A DNA stretch of 64,000 bases from Todiramphus chloris collaris (GCA_025345505.1 JANVCC010000247.1:259804-323803); one strand, 5' to 3'. Shown: positions 28,881 through 40,687, numbered from the stretch's first letter. Notes: generated by a model from the sequence alone, not told the origin. Made by a program: numbers and translations.

Positions 28881-31150
28881 AGATGTTTGAGGAAGTTATA
28901 ATTGGAGTCCTACAAGAGCAGCATCTGGGCCTGCAGATGGTGTGGAAAATAGTGCAAGCCATAAACTGGAAAAAAGGTATGCACCAGATTACATCATTGT
29001 GAAATAGTTTGTAAGGAGCAGCATAGAGGAGATCAATGACAGCGCAGTTTGCTCTGGGGGATTCTTCATAAGAGCAATTCATCAGAAGATGAATGAACTA
29101 TCACCCTGAAAGCAAGGAAGACATTTATTCATTTTAAATTGGATACTGGTGTACATGATGGTGTGTTGATTGAAATAATGTTATCCTCCTGACAAGAAGC
29201 AGATAATGGAGAGTCAGGGGAGGCTTACAGGGGTAAGCTAATAGCAACTAAAGTTAACATGAGGGTAAATAAAGTGGACAGATACGGTCTGTATTAACTT
29301 TACGGAGAAGAACATTCATTGTGGAATAAATAACTTGTTGAGCCTTGATCCTCATCAAGACGATGCGCTTACGGGAGAGGATGGGAGGACAATATACCTG
29401 AGGAATCATTAGAGGACACCAGCTAGGGAACAAGCTGTCTCTGAGCAGAACACACATCAGAGGAGAGATTCAGCCTCCCTCCAGTCCCTCTTCCTCTTCA
29501 AATTCCATTCCTCTTAAGGAAGAGGCTAAAAGAGGAGCTGTGTGAGTTTATTACCCCAAGAATCACAAAATCCACAGAGGAATGAACTGTGGGTACATTC
29601 TTTGCTCATCTCTAGAGAAGAAAAGAGGGACAGAATGTTTTGCATCCGGATAGACCAGAAGAATTGAATAAATACGAAATAAGAATAAAATCACAGTAGT
29701 TGTTAGGGGATCGTTTTCAGGGAAGTTGTCTAACGCCAGATATTTTTATACCCTGGATGTACCACCAGGGTTCTGGGGAATGTCTTTGGAAAAACACAGC
29801 ACATGTCTTGTGCATTTTCCACGTCTTATTGAGAAAACCCGGTTTCTTCAGACTTCCACTTAGGTTGTGCACAGCACTCCATTTATTTCGACAGGAAATA
29901 CAAAAAAAAAGTTTTGATAGTGCAGAAGGAATCAAGGCACCATAGATTATATTTTAATCTGGGTCAAATGGTAAAAGAAACTGAAATGTCAGAAGAGAAT
30001 GACTGGACTCTCTGAGCATCCTGGAGCAGAACCAGAGGTGCTGGGTTAGTGTGACGCCACCAAAATGTAAATTTTCTGTAACGTAAATAACACACCCGAG
30101 AGAGATTATTCAGCAGGAGATAAAAGTAACAGTGAAACCACTGCTGTCTACAAAGATATTGTAGATTTCTTGGAATGATGGGTTACATAAGGACAAGTGT
30201 ACCTCATACTGCTACCTGAATAACTAAATAAGAGAAAGCTCCTATGAAATGACATTGCCTGACCTTAATAAAAAAGTCTAAGACGTAAAAGGAATGAACT
30301 TGAGAGGATGGTATGAACAAAACTATATTGTCCGCAGGTGCCTCTAAGAAAGGTTTTGGTGCAGTCTTCTTGCAGGAGGGAGTGGTCACAGTGAGAGACC
30401 AGTGGTTTAGGCATAGTGGATGCTAACAGGAAATTAGAGTTAATAAGCTCAGATAGAGAAGGAGGCTTTGGTGTAGTTGTAAAAGACTTCATGTCTTAGT
30501 TGTGGGAGGCCTTAGCTATTACTATTTTATTAGCTGAAATCGACTGCAAACCACTTATTGCTGTTACTGAAAATGGCCTTGCTAACACTCCAGAGAATTC
30601 ACAGCTTATGTTTTTTCAACTACAAATGGATGATTTTTAAATTGAATTTGAACCTGGAAGGGATTTTGAGGCGCAGACACACTCTTTAAAACATTTGACA
30701 GAGGTGGAGAAGTCCAACATTAGCATATTACGCTAATAAAAATAAACATTGTGTTCTGATGTGAGCTATGGACCACAAGTTTCAGATTGACTACTTTGGT
30801 TGAGGTAATTAAGATGAAAATGATAGTGGCAAACCCATCGTAGTCCTCATTACTATTCGCAGTGTAAGGGGAACTACTACCACTGCATGATAAATTTGTT
30901 TCAAGAATCATGACTCCTAAGTTGTTATTAAAAAGTGAGAAGTCATGGAGGTTCTTTGAGGAAGAAAATTCTAAAGGAAAGAGGAGAGTTAATTTGACCT
31001 TAAATGAAGAGTAGTATAGAAGAGGCTCTTAAGTTTTGCTGCATATGCCAGAAATAAAGATCAAGGTGTAAGGAAGTGTTGTATTGATGGTACAGAATAA
31101 AAAAAAAACTGGCTGGAGCAAAGTACACATAGATTATTTACATTGATTAG
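28881..31150 (+). mobile_element. Decayed Ty3/gypsy LTR retrotransposon pol region
   Basis: Signatures occur on the + strand in canonical pol order. The protease active-site phrase FKLDTG is at 29,133-29,150. The RT N-terminal LLRKRLKEEL is at 29,511-29,540. RT NARYFYTLD...GFW starts at 29,732. RT RLPLRLCTALHLF is near 29,850, one frame away. A degenerate catalytic-box remnant IDYILIW is at 29,942-29,962. The post-RT DFLG/MMGYI box is near 30,161-30,188, with one base missing. RNase H GASKKGFGAVFLQE is at 30,340-30,378, its usual Asp read as Gly. RNase H EIDCKPL through EFEPG is at 30,536-30,657, with one stop. Integrase zinc pair FCCICQ is at 31,034-31,051 and integrase core WSKVHIDY at 31,114-31,137. 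Numerous stops and shifts make it nonfunctional. LTRs and gag were not found, so the borders are approximate. Confidence 0.85.
30340..30657 (+). pseudogene. RNase H domain remnant of the gypsy pol
   Basis: This is the best preserved part of the fossil. The segment from 30,533 to 30,660 reads as one frame with a single TAA (30,638-30,640). The first catalytic Asp of the DAS motif appears as GGT (Gly) at 30,337-30,339, just upstream of the Ala-Ser that follows. Enzyme activity is therefore excluded. Confidence 0.8.
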
Positions 31151-31512
31151 GGGGAAAAAAGTGCAAACCAGAACTCTGTGAACTACGTACTTACTATTAA
31201 TGTGACTCCTCTGACATAATTTTGTTGGGAGATACAGGTAAAGAACTGATAATAGTCATCAAAGGTCCTCTCTTGCTTAACACACCTGACTTGACAGAAA
31301 TGGGCCAGAATTAGGTGCGCATGAATGAAAGCAGCTTGCAATGCAATATTGTCTTCATCAGCATTGTGCAAGTTACGGTGAGTGACTGTCCAGTAGATGG
31401 GTGAAAAGTGTTGTGTTAGACAGAAACAAACCCAGCATGTTTAGACAGTAGATGTCCAGGTTATGAACCAGCCAGGAGATGCGAATGTCCTGTATTCTGA
31501 TAGGAGCAGGTT
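31151..31512. other. Intergenic, possible end of the gypsy element
   Basis: No further integrase motif could be recognised beyond 31,140, and no LTR-like TG...CA unit with a partner copy was seen. A 62-codon antisense frame is unsupported. Confidence 0.5.
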
Positions 31513-31743
31513 ATAGAAACATAGAATCATGGAATCATGGAATCATGGAATCATGGAAATACGGAATCACAGAATCGTGGAATCACAGAATCATGGAATC
31601 ACAGAATCATGGAATCACAGAATCATAGAATCTTTGAATTATAGGATCATAGGATCATAAAATCATGGAATCATAGAATCACAGAATCAGAGGATGATAG
31701 AATCATAGAATTATAAAATCACAGAATCATAGAATCACAGAAT
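31513..31743. repeat. Expanded (GAATCATA)n-type microsatellite
   Basis: This is the CR1 terminal octamer repeat amplified into an imperfect minisatellite. Sub-blocks alternate ATGG, ACAG and ATAG variants, which suggests stepwise slippage after insertion. Confidence 0.9.
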
Positions 31744-31815
31744 GTCAGGGGTTGGAAGGGACCTCTGAAGATCATCAAGTCCAACCCCCCTGCCAAAGCA
31801 GGTCTGATCTTCCAG
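31513..31815 (-). mobile_element. CR1 LINE 3' end with strongly expanded tail repeat
   Basis: About 231 bp (31,513-31,743) consist of GGAATCATGGAATCAC/AGAATCATAG-type units, followed by only about 70 bp of CR1 3' UTR (TGTCAGGGGTTGGAAGGGAC, then CCCCCTGCCAAAGCAGG). Most CR1 copies in this window carry two to four units; this one carries well over twenty. Confidence 0.93.
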
Positions 31816-32861
31816 AGGAAGTGAGACACCACCTCAGACACTAGTTTAGTTGGATACTTTAGTTATTATTGTGACTTCATGTGTTTGCATTAATAACGGT
31901 TTTAATTATAGCTGTCATTACATTCTGCCGTGGAATGGAACGTGTGGTATTTGGGGTTGTGCCTTCAAAGGCTGAGCAGCTTGGCAGGGCACTGTGGGGC
32001 TCTTGTTGCAGTGTGCAGGCAGCTGGATGAAGACAGAGGATTATTCCCAGCACCTCTGCTGATGAGTAGCACTGAAGACCTCAGAGGGAAGAGCTACTGA
32101 GGGCCAGAAGATAGCCGAGAGGCAACTTGCCCTCCACCTATGACTGATCAGCTAAGACCCCGTGGGAGACGGGCCATTTGCTCCCACTAGCAGAGGAGGT
32201 GCCAACCCACCCAGAGAGAGGAATTCTGAGAAGTCTCTGAAAGGGGAATCTCAGGGAATGTCCCTCCTCCCTCTGGCAGTCATTCCTGCGGGAAACACCG
32301 CCTGCCTCCTAAGGAGGTGGAGAGTCTCAGGGACTGCAAATATGAGGCAGAAAAGCTCCTTTTGCCGATTTTCAAGGCTGTGAAAGGACTTCAGGATTTG
32401 GTCCACGGGCAGTAGAAATTGTAAGACCGACGTGAATATGAAATAGGCTGACAGGTACTGCAGGTGAGACATTCTTCTGGTATGCACAACTTAGCTCTGG
32501 CAGGTTGAGATGGTATGACTTGGTTCCAAGCCTAATAAACCAACAGACCTTGCGTTTCCTATGAATGGGCTCATTCATTTCAATGGCAACGTGTGTACAC
32601 ATGTGTTTGTGTGTGTGCGTGCGTGTAGCGGGAAGAGAATCACTCTCCTCCCTTCTCCTCATGGCCTGTATCATGCCGCATGCCAACGCAGCCAGTCTAT
32701 CAACTCCTTCATAAGGAACCTGAAATAAAGAGTCCAAGGAAAGTTTAACAGCTTCATGGCTTGTAATTCTCTTTTGGCCACGTTTTGTTTGTCAGGGAGA
32801 GCACAAGAATGAGGCCACACATAATTTAACACCTTCCCCTATTTAGAGTTTGTTAGTTTAA

Positions 32862-32881
32862 CTTTTTTTTTTTTTTTTAGA

Positions 32882-32913
<32 letters not shown>
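32862..32913. repeat. Poly(T)-poly(A) palindrome
   Basis: T-runs totalling over 30 bases with one AGA interruption are joined directly to about 19 A. This is the same architecture as at 8.5 and 12.6 kb. Confidence 0.8.
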
Positions 32914-34952
32914 TTGTCTGAATTTAGGGCTTGTGAAGGAAAGCAAGAGCCATGAAGACTGTAGTTTTCCTTGCAGAATGGGCACGGGATGAGCTCCAGC
33001 AGAGCAAGCTTCCCTGTATGACCACCCTGATTTGACCTTGAATGACCTTTTGCGGGGCCCAGTAGAGTCTGTGTTCATATCTGTCCTGTTCTTGGCCTTT
33101 TTGCTACAGCTGACAGCCAGGCTAAGCCTAATGTGGTGATGTATCTGGGAGGCTGATCTATGTCCAAAATCAGAGCCTGACTTCTTTCTCATCAGCGACG
33201 TGTTGTAATAACCTTTCCAATAATCAGGAGGCTGTTGAGCGGAGCTAATGAGGCAGAGATCTCAGGGTGTGCATTTCAGCACCTGCAGCCATGGAAGTGC
33301 CACCTTTCCCAAGGGCTCTGTTATTAGAGCCGTGCTCGGGCTCTAACACTTGCTGGGCCTTGTACAAACCCAGAGCAGGACATTAAAAAAAAAAAAATGG
33401 TGGGAGGAGAAATGCTTAAAGGCATAACCCCTCCTACCACATCTCCTCAATAACAGAGCAGAGGCACAGGGAAATAAAATAGCTTTAGCTTTCCCTACTA
33501 CAGTTAAGAAGACAAAACAACTGGGTGATTCCAGTGTCCTGGATAGCCCATCACGTTGACCCTGGTGCGTTTTGAAGGTGGATGATGAGAATCCGAGCTT
33601 ACCTCCAGCAGGTACATAACAGCCTGGGCAGCTATGCACCCTGCAATTTTGACCTGTTTTGAGGGTTTTTGGAAAGCCCCACTCCTGAATTTGCTTTAGC
33701 AAAGACTTAATGAAGACCACACCAGGACTTTTCTTAACAAGGATTGTCCAGTCAAAGCACAATGTCTTCAAACCTCATGCTGGCATCACCAACCTCATGC
33801 TGATATCACCACAGGGTCTGATGTACTGGCCACTGCAAGGACTTTTACACTCATCCCCCCCACCCACTGAGGTGGATGTCCTCTAATTCTGAAGTCAGGT
33901 AGCCTCACGGGGTTGGTGATGTCCTCCAGACATAGAGTATGCCCTGCTAAATGTGCAGTGCCACAGCAAGAAAGCTTCTGGGACTCCATCTGAAGCCAGG
34001 TGGTGTTGCATTGGCACGCTGGTTGTCTCTCTTGGAACAGCACATGCTGTTGTCTTCCTGTGCAAGGAAGGAAGTGGGGAGTTGTAAAGGTCCTTAGACA
34101 GGTCACCTCATGGTCCACAGTAGAGACTTCATCCTTGACGCTTCCAGGGAAAGATCCTGCAGGAAAGCGTGGTCTTTATTTCTGCACAGCTCTGAATTAC
34201 GAGTCCTAACAACATTCAGAGGAACCCTTGGTTTAATATCACTTTTTAGTTATTCCCACGAAGATGTGACCAAAATCCGAATCTCGGTTTTATTTCAGCA
34301 CCTGGAAGTGTGACTCTGAGCCTGTTTTCTGCTGGGATTTAATTTCGGTCTGTGATTAAGACAGAGACATTTAGACTCCATTTATCAACTCCCTGCAAAA
34401 TTCTGTCTGTTTAGGTCCAGAAGGTTTGTTGGGCTCAGCTCTGCAGAAAACCGCTCTCTTGCGTTTGATCTTTTTCGCAAGGTATCAAAGTTAGCAATGG
34501 TTAGTGATGAAATTACTATTATTATTCATTAACTCTGGTCTCTCAGAGGAACCATATGTGCAGAGCAGAGGGAAAAGAATACTGTTGTTTTTTAATACTG
34601 AGTCACTGCTACTGATTGTTTCTTCCTTTTATTTTATTTTTTTTTCTTTTTAAGAAAAAGAAATAAAAAACAAAGTTTGGGGTTTGGGTTTTTTTTTGTT
34701 GTTTTGTTGTTTTTGTTTTTCCTGAAGCATAAATGTCAGGAGAGTTGATTTCCTCTGGGTGCCACAATGTCTTCAGAAAGTTTTATTCCAGCAGGCCACG
34801 GTGATATCAGCCAGCACTTGTTTTAAAGGGCATCTGTAAAAAAACTCGTGGTTAGATTCTTGCATCTCAGGTCACAGGCGAGTGTGACTATTAACAAGTT
34901 CCAGCTGTTTTATGGAGTTTCAACAGCCATTTCTGGATCTTTAGGGTTGGGG

Positions 34953-35037
34953 TTTTTTCTTTTTTCTTTTTTTTTTCTTTTTAAGTAATTTTTTTTTTTT
35001 TTTTTTTTTTTTTTGTTTTTTTCCCCCCCCCCCCCCC
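34953..35037. repeat. Long pyrimidine tract ending in C15
   Basis: T-rich sequence (34,953-35,022, with a run of about 26 T) is followed by C15 at 35,023-35,037. Such homopurine/homopyrimidine DNA can form triplex structures. Confidence 0.8.
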
Positions 35038-37110
35038 GGAGGTATATTAAACCTTTAAATCTTTTTATTTTTTTAACACTCACGTTAAATACTCCCTTTG
35101 TGTCCATGCTGAGGAAGTCTTTAATTACAGTAGTTTAAAAAAAAAAAAAAAGAAGAAAAAGAAGGAACAATTCTGATTTTGCTCTCGGTTGCTCCATGAT
35201 TGTGCTGTCTCCTCTAAGTCGTATTTTTTGTATTTATTTTCTCAGCAAGGTGCCTGTTTTAATACTGCCTCTGATGATCTAAAAGTGTGTTGAGTTATGT
35301 TTTATTATACCCAAGCCACATAATATGGACGGATGGCTCTCCTGGGCTGACTGTGCTCAGGGCTGAGGAAACCAGCTCCAAGTCAAGCCTCTCACTTTCC
35401 CATCCCAGTTCCCTGCTGGAGTTTACAGCAGCCTCAGTGCTGGTGGCAAGGCATAACCAGTTTGGGTGGTACCCGAGTTCAGGAAGGTCCAGCTGTGGCT
35501 CCTTGCAGTCTCAGCCTGCTCCTCACACTGGAGCCAGCCCCAGCAGCTTGATGCCACCTAAGAATTTCCTCACTCTCTCCTTTCAGCTTCTTTGCTCAGC
35601 TGCCAGAGCCTGGGCTCAGCACTGGCCAGTCTGTTCTGCCTACATTACTGGTATTTCAGAAGACGGAAATGCTGAGTAAGAAAAACAAATCTAACGATGC
35701 TGGTTTTCTCCCCGAATGTCGGGGTCTAAAATTTTGGCACAAAGACCTTTGTTTGGAAATTTTGGCCCAGATGATGAAGAGAGCAAACACAGTGACTTAC
35801 TGTAATATCTGTGTTTGATTTTAAATGAGTAGGTGAAGGGATTTCTTCATTTACAGTTGCAGTATTCAGATAATGAGAACCTGCTTGAAGATGCATACCG
35901 GGGAGAAACCGCAAGAACAACCCTTTGCCAAGTGATTATTAACAGCAACAAAAAATACACAATTTCTTTCTTGCAGATTCGGTGTTTGCCACACTTTTGC
36001 TTATCCTACATGCATATATGGCCTCCTGAATGTATGTACATCTATATCACACACACGTGGGTGTGTACTTAGAGTATGTGTATATATCTATATACACATA
36101 TTGATATTCTGTGGATGGAGGTCACTTTTCTGAGTAAGGAAAACAAACAGAGAAGAAGAAAATAATATTTTAGTCAGTATCTGTTCAGGATTTTATGGGA
36201 AATCTGGGGCATTTCCATGACAATTCCAAAAATGGTTAGTTAGTACCTTTTGTATTCTTGTAAACACCTACTCATTTACTCCAGCAGCACTGAAAAACTT
36301 ATATAAGAGAGCTTGTTCTGGCCAAATATACACAGAAAACTTAGAACAATCCTCTTCTTTCTGTATAATTATTGTTTTCCTTAACATAAGTATAAATTGA
36401 TACAAATAAACAAGTTCTAATTACCACAAAGCTCTGCATGTCTACAAAGTTTGACATGAATTAGGAAATGCACCTGGAACTTTGTAGCTCTTATGTAAAA
36501 TTAATAATAAATATTTTCTTGCCAGCATCAGTATGTTTATATTATGGTCATGGGACTCTGATGCCTAAATTATTTAACACATTAATTTTTTATCTCCAGT
36601 CAAGCCTACTACATAAAGTTGCTGAGTTTGGTATCAAAGGTGGTGGTTCAAATCAAATTGATACTGCATTTTAATTAATACAGTGTTAGGACAGATCTCA
36701 CAGTCTTGACTCAGGCAAAATGTACTGGAGTCGTCAAAACTTGCTTTTGCTCTGCTTTCTGCTTTGCTGGGTGCTGGCAAGGCTGGAGATGGGTAGGGAG
36801 CACATGAAAATACTGCCTCATTCCCCACTTTGTGTTTTCAGTTGACACTTTTAGGTTGCACCACTTAAGACTGTGCCACAGAAGAAAAGGTTGACTGAGT
36901 CACAGGGAAGATCCTCAGGGCCACTCATCATGCTCTGAAATACATGTGAATGTGACTGTGAAGATTCCCAGCCCAGGCACAGGCATTTCCAGCACAAGCA
37001 CATCCTTCTGTCTCTTGGAGGATGCTCTTCCACCGTATGTGATATGTGAGTGGGTAGCCATGCTTGGATAAGTGCCTGGTTGGTGTGATTTTGGGGTGGA
37101 CCAAGGGTAC

Positions 37111-37336
37111 TAGAGAAGCGTAGAGTTAGATTGGACATTAGGAAGAAGTTCTTTGAGGATGGTGGAACCCTGGAACAGCTTGCTCAAGAAGGTCGTGGAG
37201 GGCCCCATCCCTGGAGATGTGCAAGGTCAGGCTTGATGGGGCTCTGAGCAACCTGCTCTAGTTGAGGATGTTGAGGGGTTGAACTAGATGACCTTTGGAG
37301 GTTTTTTTTCCAACCCAAGGCATTCTATGATTCTAT
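37111..37336 (+). mobile_element. CR1 LINE 3' fragment
   Basis: Sense copy from TTAGATTGGACATTAGGAAG to GCATTCTATGATTCTATA. It is slightly shortened relative to its relatives: the ACTCTGAG phrase after TTCTTT is missing. Confidence 0.93.
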
Positions 37337-38524
37337 ACAAGGGAAGCTTAGCCTGGTTGTGCTGGTAAAGTCCTCTTGCTTTTAACTGAAGCAAAGGCCT
37401 TAAGGAAATGCTTCCGTTTTAGGTTTCTTAAGCTCCTCTTTGCTAGGGTCACTTTCAGACCCTGCCTCCTCCAGATACATGCCGCTTCTGGATCCTCTTG
37501 GGTTGGATAAATTTCCTGTCTGGAAGAATCCAGTAGGCAGATGACTATGTTACCGATGGGTCTTCCACTTCTTGCTGTAGCAAACAGTCAGACCTTCCCC
37601 CAGCCTTTTGAAGGGAAAGGATTTGACCAAAAAATGGAAGGAGTGATATGTCATTGCAGAAGGCAAGACTCAAAAGACCAGCTTTCCTTATGGAGAGATG
37701 AGCTGACATCTGACAATTTCCCAGTAAAACAGTCATTTTGGAAAATGCTGAGACCAGAACACTGCCTTTTTCCCAGGATAGCCTCAGTCAGGACAAATGA
37801 GTGGCCTGGGTGCTCTGGAAAAAAAATGCTCCTATGATGCTTTTGAATCACCTTGACTTAAGGCACTTGAGATACCTGAGTTTGTGTGATGATGACTCCT
37901 ATAAAACATCATAGATGTGCTTTTCTCGCTCTGCTGGTGATTGTGTCACAGCAGGAGAGCTGAGGAGCTGCAGAAGGGCCAGTTGTCCTGGTCAACACCT
38001 CTCCATCATGGCTTTAATGTAATAAGGGTCTTGGCCATGAGAATGCCTGAGCTGCTGCTCAGTAATTGACTGCTGAAAAATTAATAGCTCATGGGTCTCC
38101 AGTATCCTCTCCCATATCCCTTATATTACTATCTCACACCTACATTCTTCTACCCTGCATTATTATCCTAGGTTCTATTGGTGTTTAATTCTTCCAAGAA
38201 AAACTACTTTACTACATCTAAATAAAAAATATGGCTACCTGAAATAACTATGAAAATCTAAATAGAGGTTTAGCAAACAGAAGAAGAAATCGGACGATAG
38301 TCACCTTGTCATCAGATGACTCCTGATACAACTAAAACAAAGCTTCAGGCAGGTGAAGATAAGTCCAGATGATGCCCGAAGAGTCTTGCGACCTTACAGA
38401 CTTAGTGTGAAACCTGTGTCCTGATACTAATGACTCACTGGAGTGTCAGACGGCGTGCTGCCTGGCTTCAGAACTCAATCCACTTTCAGCATTTCTGTGT
38501 AATGTCTCTGTAGGCAGCATGCTC
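37337..38524. other. Intergenic, no gene seen
   Basis: Unique sequence. The 98-codon frame at 37,541-37,837 has no recognisable domain. Confidence 0.65.
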
Positions 38525-38930
38525 CTTCCCTGGAAGGATGAAGAGCACCTCAGGGAGACAAGGTTGTTTAGTATGGAGAAGAGGAGGCTGACGGGAGACC
38601 TTACTACTCTATACAGCTCCCTGAAAGGAGGTTGGAGTGAGATGGGTGTTGGGCTCTTCTCCCAGGTAACCAGTGATAGGATGAGAGGAAATGGGCTTGA
38701 GTTGCCCCAGGGGAGGTTTAGATTGCTCATGAAGAGCAACTTCTGTGCTGAGAGAGTGGTGAGGCCTTGGAACAGGCTGCCCAGGGATGGGATGGAGTCA
38801 CCGTCCCTGGGGGTGTTTAAAACTCATCTAGATGTGTCACTTCAGAACATGGTTTAGTGGTCCTGATAGTGTTGGGTAGATGGTTGGACTGGATGATCTT
38901 GAAGGTCATTTCCAACCTTAGTTATTCTAG
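38525..38930 (+). mobile_element. CR1 LINE 3' fragment
   Basis: This sense copy includes the ORF2 end (reads [16 protein letters not shown]) and the tail CAGAACATGGTTTAGTGGTC, ending TTAGTTATTCTAG. It is the same subfamily as the copy at 58.3-58.7 kb. Confidence 0.94.
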
Positions 38931-39064
38931 GAACTGGTAAGTTTCCTTGAACAATGAGTTTTCTTGTCAGAAGCAGCTTCTTTTCTGATGAACCTTTCTG
39001 TGTTCCCCTCATTCCCAAAGAGAGAAAGTCTTCCATCCAGACCACTGTCTACTCTCCCCTCTTC

Positions 39065-39135
39065 ATGGATATCACATAATTGCTTAGGTTGGAAAAGACC
39101 TTCAAGATCATTGTGTCCAACCATCCTGCCATGAA
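39065..39135 (-). mobile_element. CR1 LINE terminal fragment (about 70 bp)
   Basis: GGTTGGAAAAGACCTTCAAG, then ATCATTGTGTCCAACCATCC on the + strand is the complement of a CR1 3' end. Confidence 0.82.
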
Positions 39136-39765
39136 GCATCCCTTTGTTTATGAGTTCCCATGCTCAGCAGGATGCTCCCAACTTAATTTATTTCTCAGCC
39201 TCCCGAGAAGGTCTTCTGGAGGTCACAGTCACAGCTTGAGATGATGTTTGCCATGAAATGACTGCTCTTGACACATTTCTCTGTACTCTGTTCTCTCTGC
39301 CAGGTCAGTTCTCCTTGAGGCAAGATAGTTCAGGTACTGTATTTTATCCAGCATGAGATGAGATGTGCAGGTATGATTAAGGCCAAAGGCCTTCCTTTGG
39401 ATGCCATCAACATATTTCTTTTATTTTCTTTCTCCACAATGCTGATGCCAGACCTTGTTACTCTGCTTTGTATTCTCTCTGGGCCAACCCCCTGAGAAGA
39501 TTTTGGGGTTCCATAAAACTATGCTTTGTGTTGGAGAAGGACACAATTGACGTGACTGCTGACAGATCCAGACGAAAAAGTGTATGAGCTTTCCCAAATA
39601 ATGTTTGTACATTCTTACCTATCACTAGAAGGGTTTTGTTGGTTCGTTTGTCTGTCTAGTTGGTTTTGGTTTGGTTTGGATTGGTTTGGTTTGGTTTTGT
39701 TTTCCACTTCTTTTTGGTGTCACTTTTTTTTTCCCTTCTTCACAGGAAAATGTCCTCCCAATGAC
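39136..39765. other. Intergenic with a pentanucleotide repeat
   Basis: No gene was seen. A (TTTGG)n-like repeat lies at 39,658-39,704. Confidence 0.65.
39658..39704. repeat. (TTTGG)n microsatellite
   Basis: Imperfect tandem TTTGG units, about nine copies. Confidence 0.8.
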
Positions 39766-39767
39766 CT

Positions 39768-40165
39768 TTGTTGTTGTCAGGGTTTAGGGTCAGGGCAGCC
39801 CCTCGGACCTGTCACAGCCGCTCTCTGTTACCCCCCTCCCTCCCCAGAGGGGCAGAGAAAGGGAATGAGGAGAGAGACTCAGCCATTAGAGAAGGGAGCT
39901 GGGACACATTCAATGGCAATAATAATAATAACAGCAATGGAAAATACACAGAGAGATGTGAACCCACTGCTGGGAGCAGCCCCTGCCTGTGCCACCAGCT
40001 GCTGCCTGCAGCCAGGGCAGGGGAGAAGAGCTGGGCTGGGAAGGGAACCCCTGCCCACAGCCACTGCTGCTCCCACTCACAGCAGGACAGTCGTTACTCC
40101 TGTTGCACTGCGATGCTTGTTTTCTTCTTTGCTAGCTTGTGCATTTACCTGCAAATTATGTTTGT
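39768..40165. mobile_element. Candidate LTR-retrotransposon (ERVL-like) fragment
   Basis: TGTTGTTGTCAGGGTTTAGG, GCAGCCCCTCGGACCTGTCA, TTACCCCCCTCCCTCCCCAG, CCCAGAGGGGCAGAGAAAGG and CAATAATAATAATAACAGCA resemble phrases I recall from avian ERVL-type LTRs. The fragment is GC-rich against an AT-rich flank and ends where a CR1 begins. No coding content and no TSD were identified. The assignment is tentative. Confidence 0.35.
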
Positions 40166-40166
40166 A

Positions 40167-40636
40167 GGAGGTGCTGGAGCAAGTGCAGAGGAGGCAGTGA
40201 AGCTGGTGAAGGGCCTGGAGAATAAATATTATGAAGAGCAATGGAAGGGGCTGGGACTGTTTAGTTTGAGGAAGAGGAGGCTGAGGGGAGCCCTCATCAC
40301 TCTCTACAGCTCCCTGAAAGGACATTGTAGAGAGGCTGGTGCTGGGCTCTTCTCACAGGTAATTAGCAATAGAACAAGAGGGAATGGATTCAAGTTGCAA
40401 CAGGGGAGGTTTAGACTGGATAGCAGGGAAAAATTTTTCACAGAAAGAGCAGTCAGAGACGGGAATAGTCTGCTCTGGGAGAGGGTTGAGTCCCCATCCC
40501 TGGATGTGTTTAAGGGTTGTTTAGATGTGGTGTTGAGGGACATGACTTAGGGGTGAACTTTGTAGAGTAGGGTTAATGGTTGGACTCGATGATCCCCAGG
40601 GTCGTTTCCAACCTGAATGATACTACGATACTATGA
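40167..40636 (+). mobile_element. CR1 LINE 3' fragment with ORF2 remnant
   Basis: This sense copy begins at GGTGCTGGAGCAAGTGCAGA and reads [20 protein letters not shown] at the RT C-terminus. It ends ACCTGAATGATACTACGATA, then CTATGA. The long open frame from 39,768 fuses upstream non-CR1 sequence to it by chance. Confidence 0.94.
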
Positions 40637-40687
40637 GATAATGTGTCTCCAATCTGACATTCTCTGATTTCTTTAGCACCCTACTTA

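Larger units (their letters stand above)
31816..37110. other. Intergenic, 5.3 kb without CR1 or gene
   Basis: Mostly unique sequence. Notable items are a (GT)n-like stretch near 32,600-32,627, a T-run/A-run palindrome at 32,862-32,913, a 20-bp duplication (CCTCATGCTG unit) at 33,773-33,811, and a T-rich tract followed by C15 at 34,953-35,037. A complex AT-rich stretch with ATGAAATTACTATTATTATT is near 34,506-34,530. The 130-codon frame at 35,287-35,679 has no recognisable domain. Confidence 0.6.

Noticed and set aside
31151-31512. LTR for the gypsy element
   Set aside because: No TG...CA unit, no matching pair and no primer-binding or polypurine tract could be identified.
39768-40550. A 260-codon + frame
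   Set aside because: A chance fusion of a GC-rich LTR-like fragment with the CR1 ORF2 tail; not a gene.
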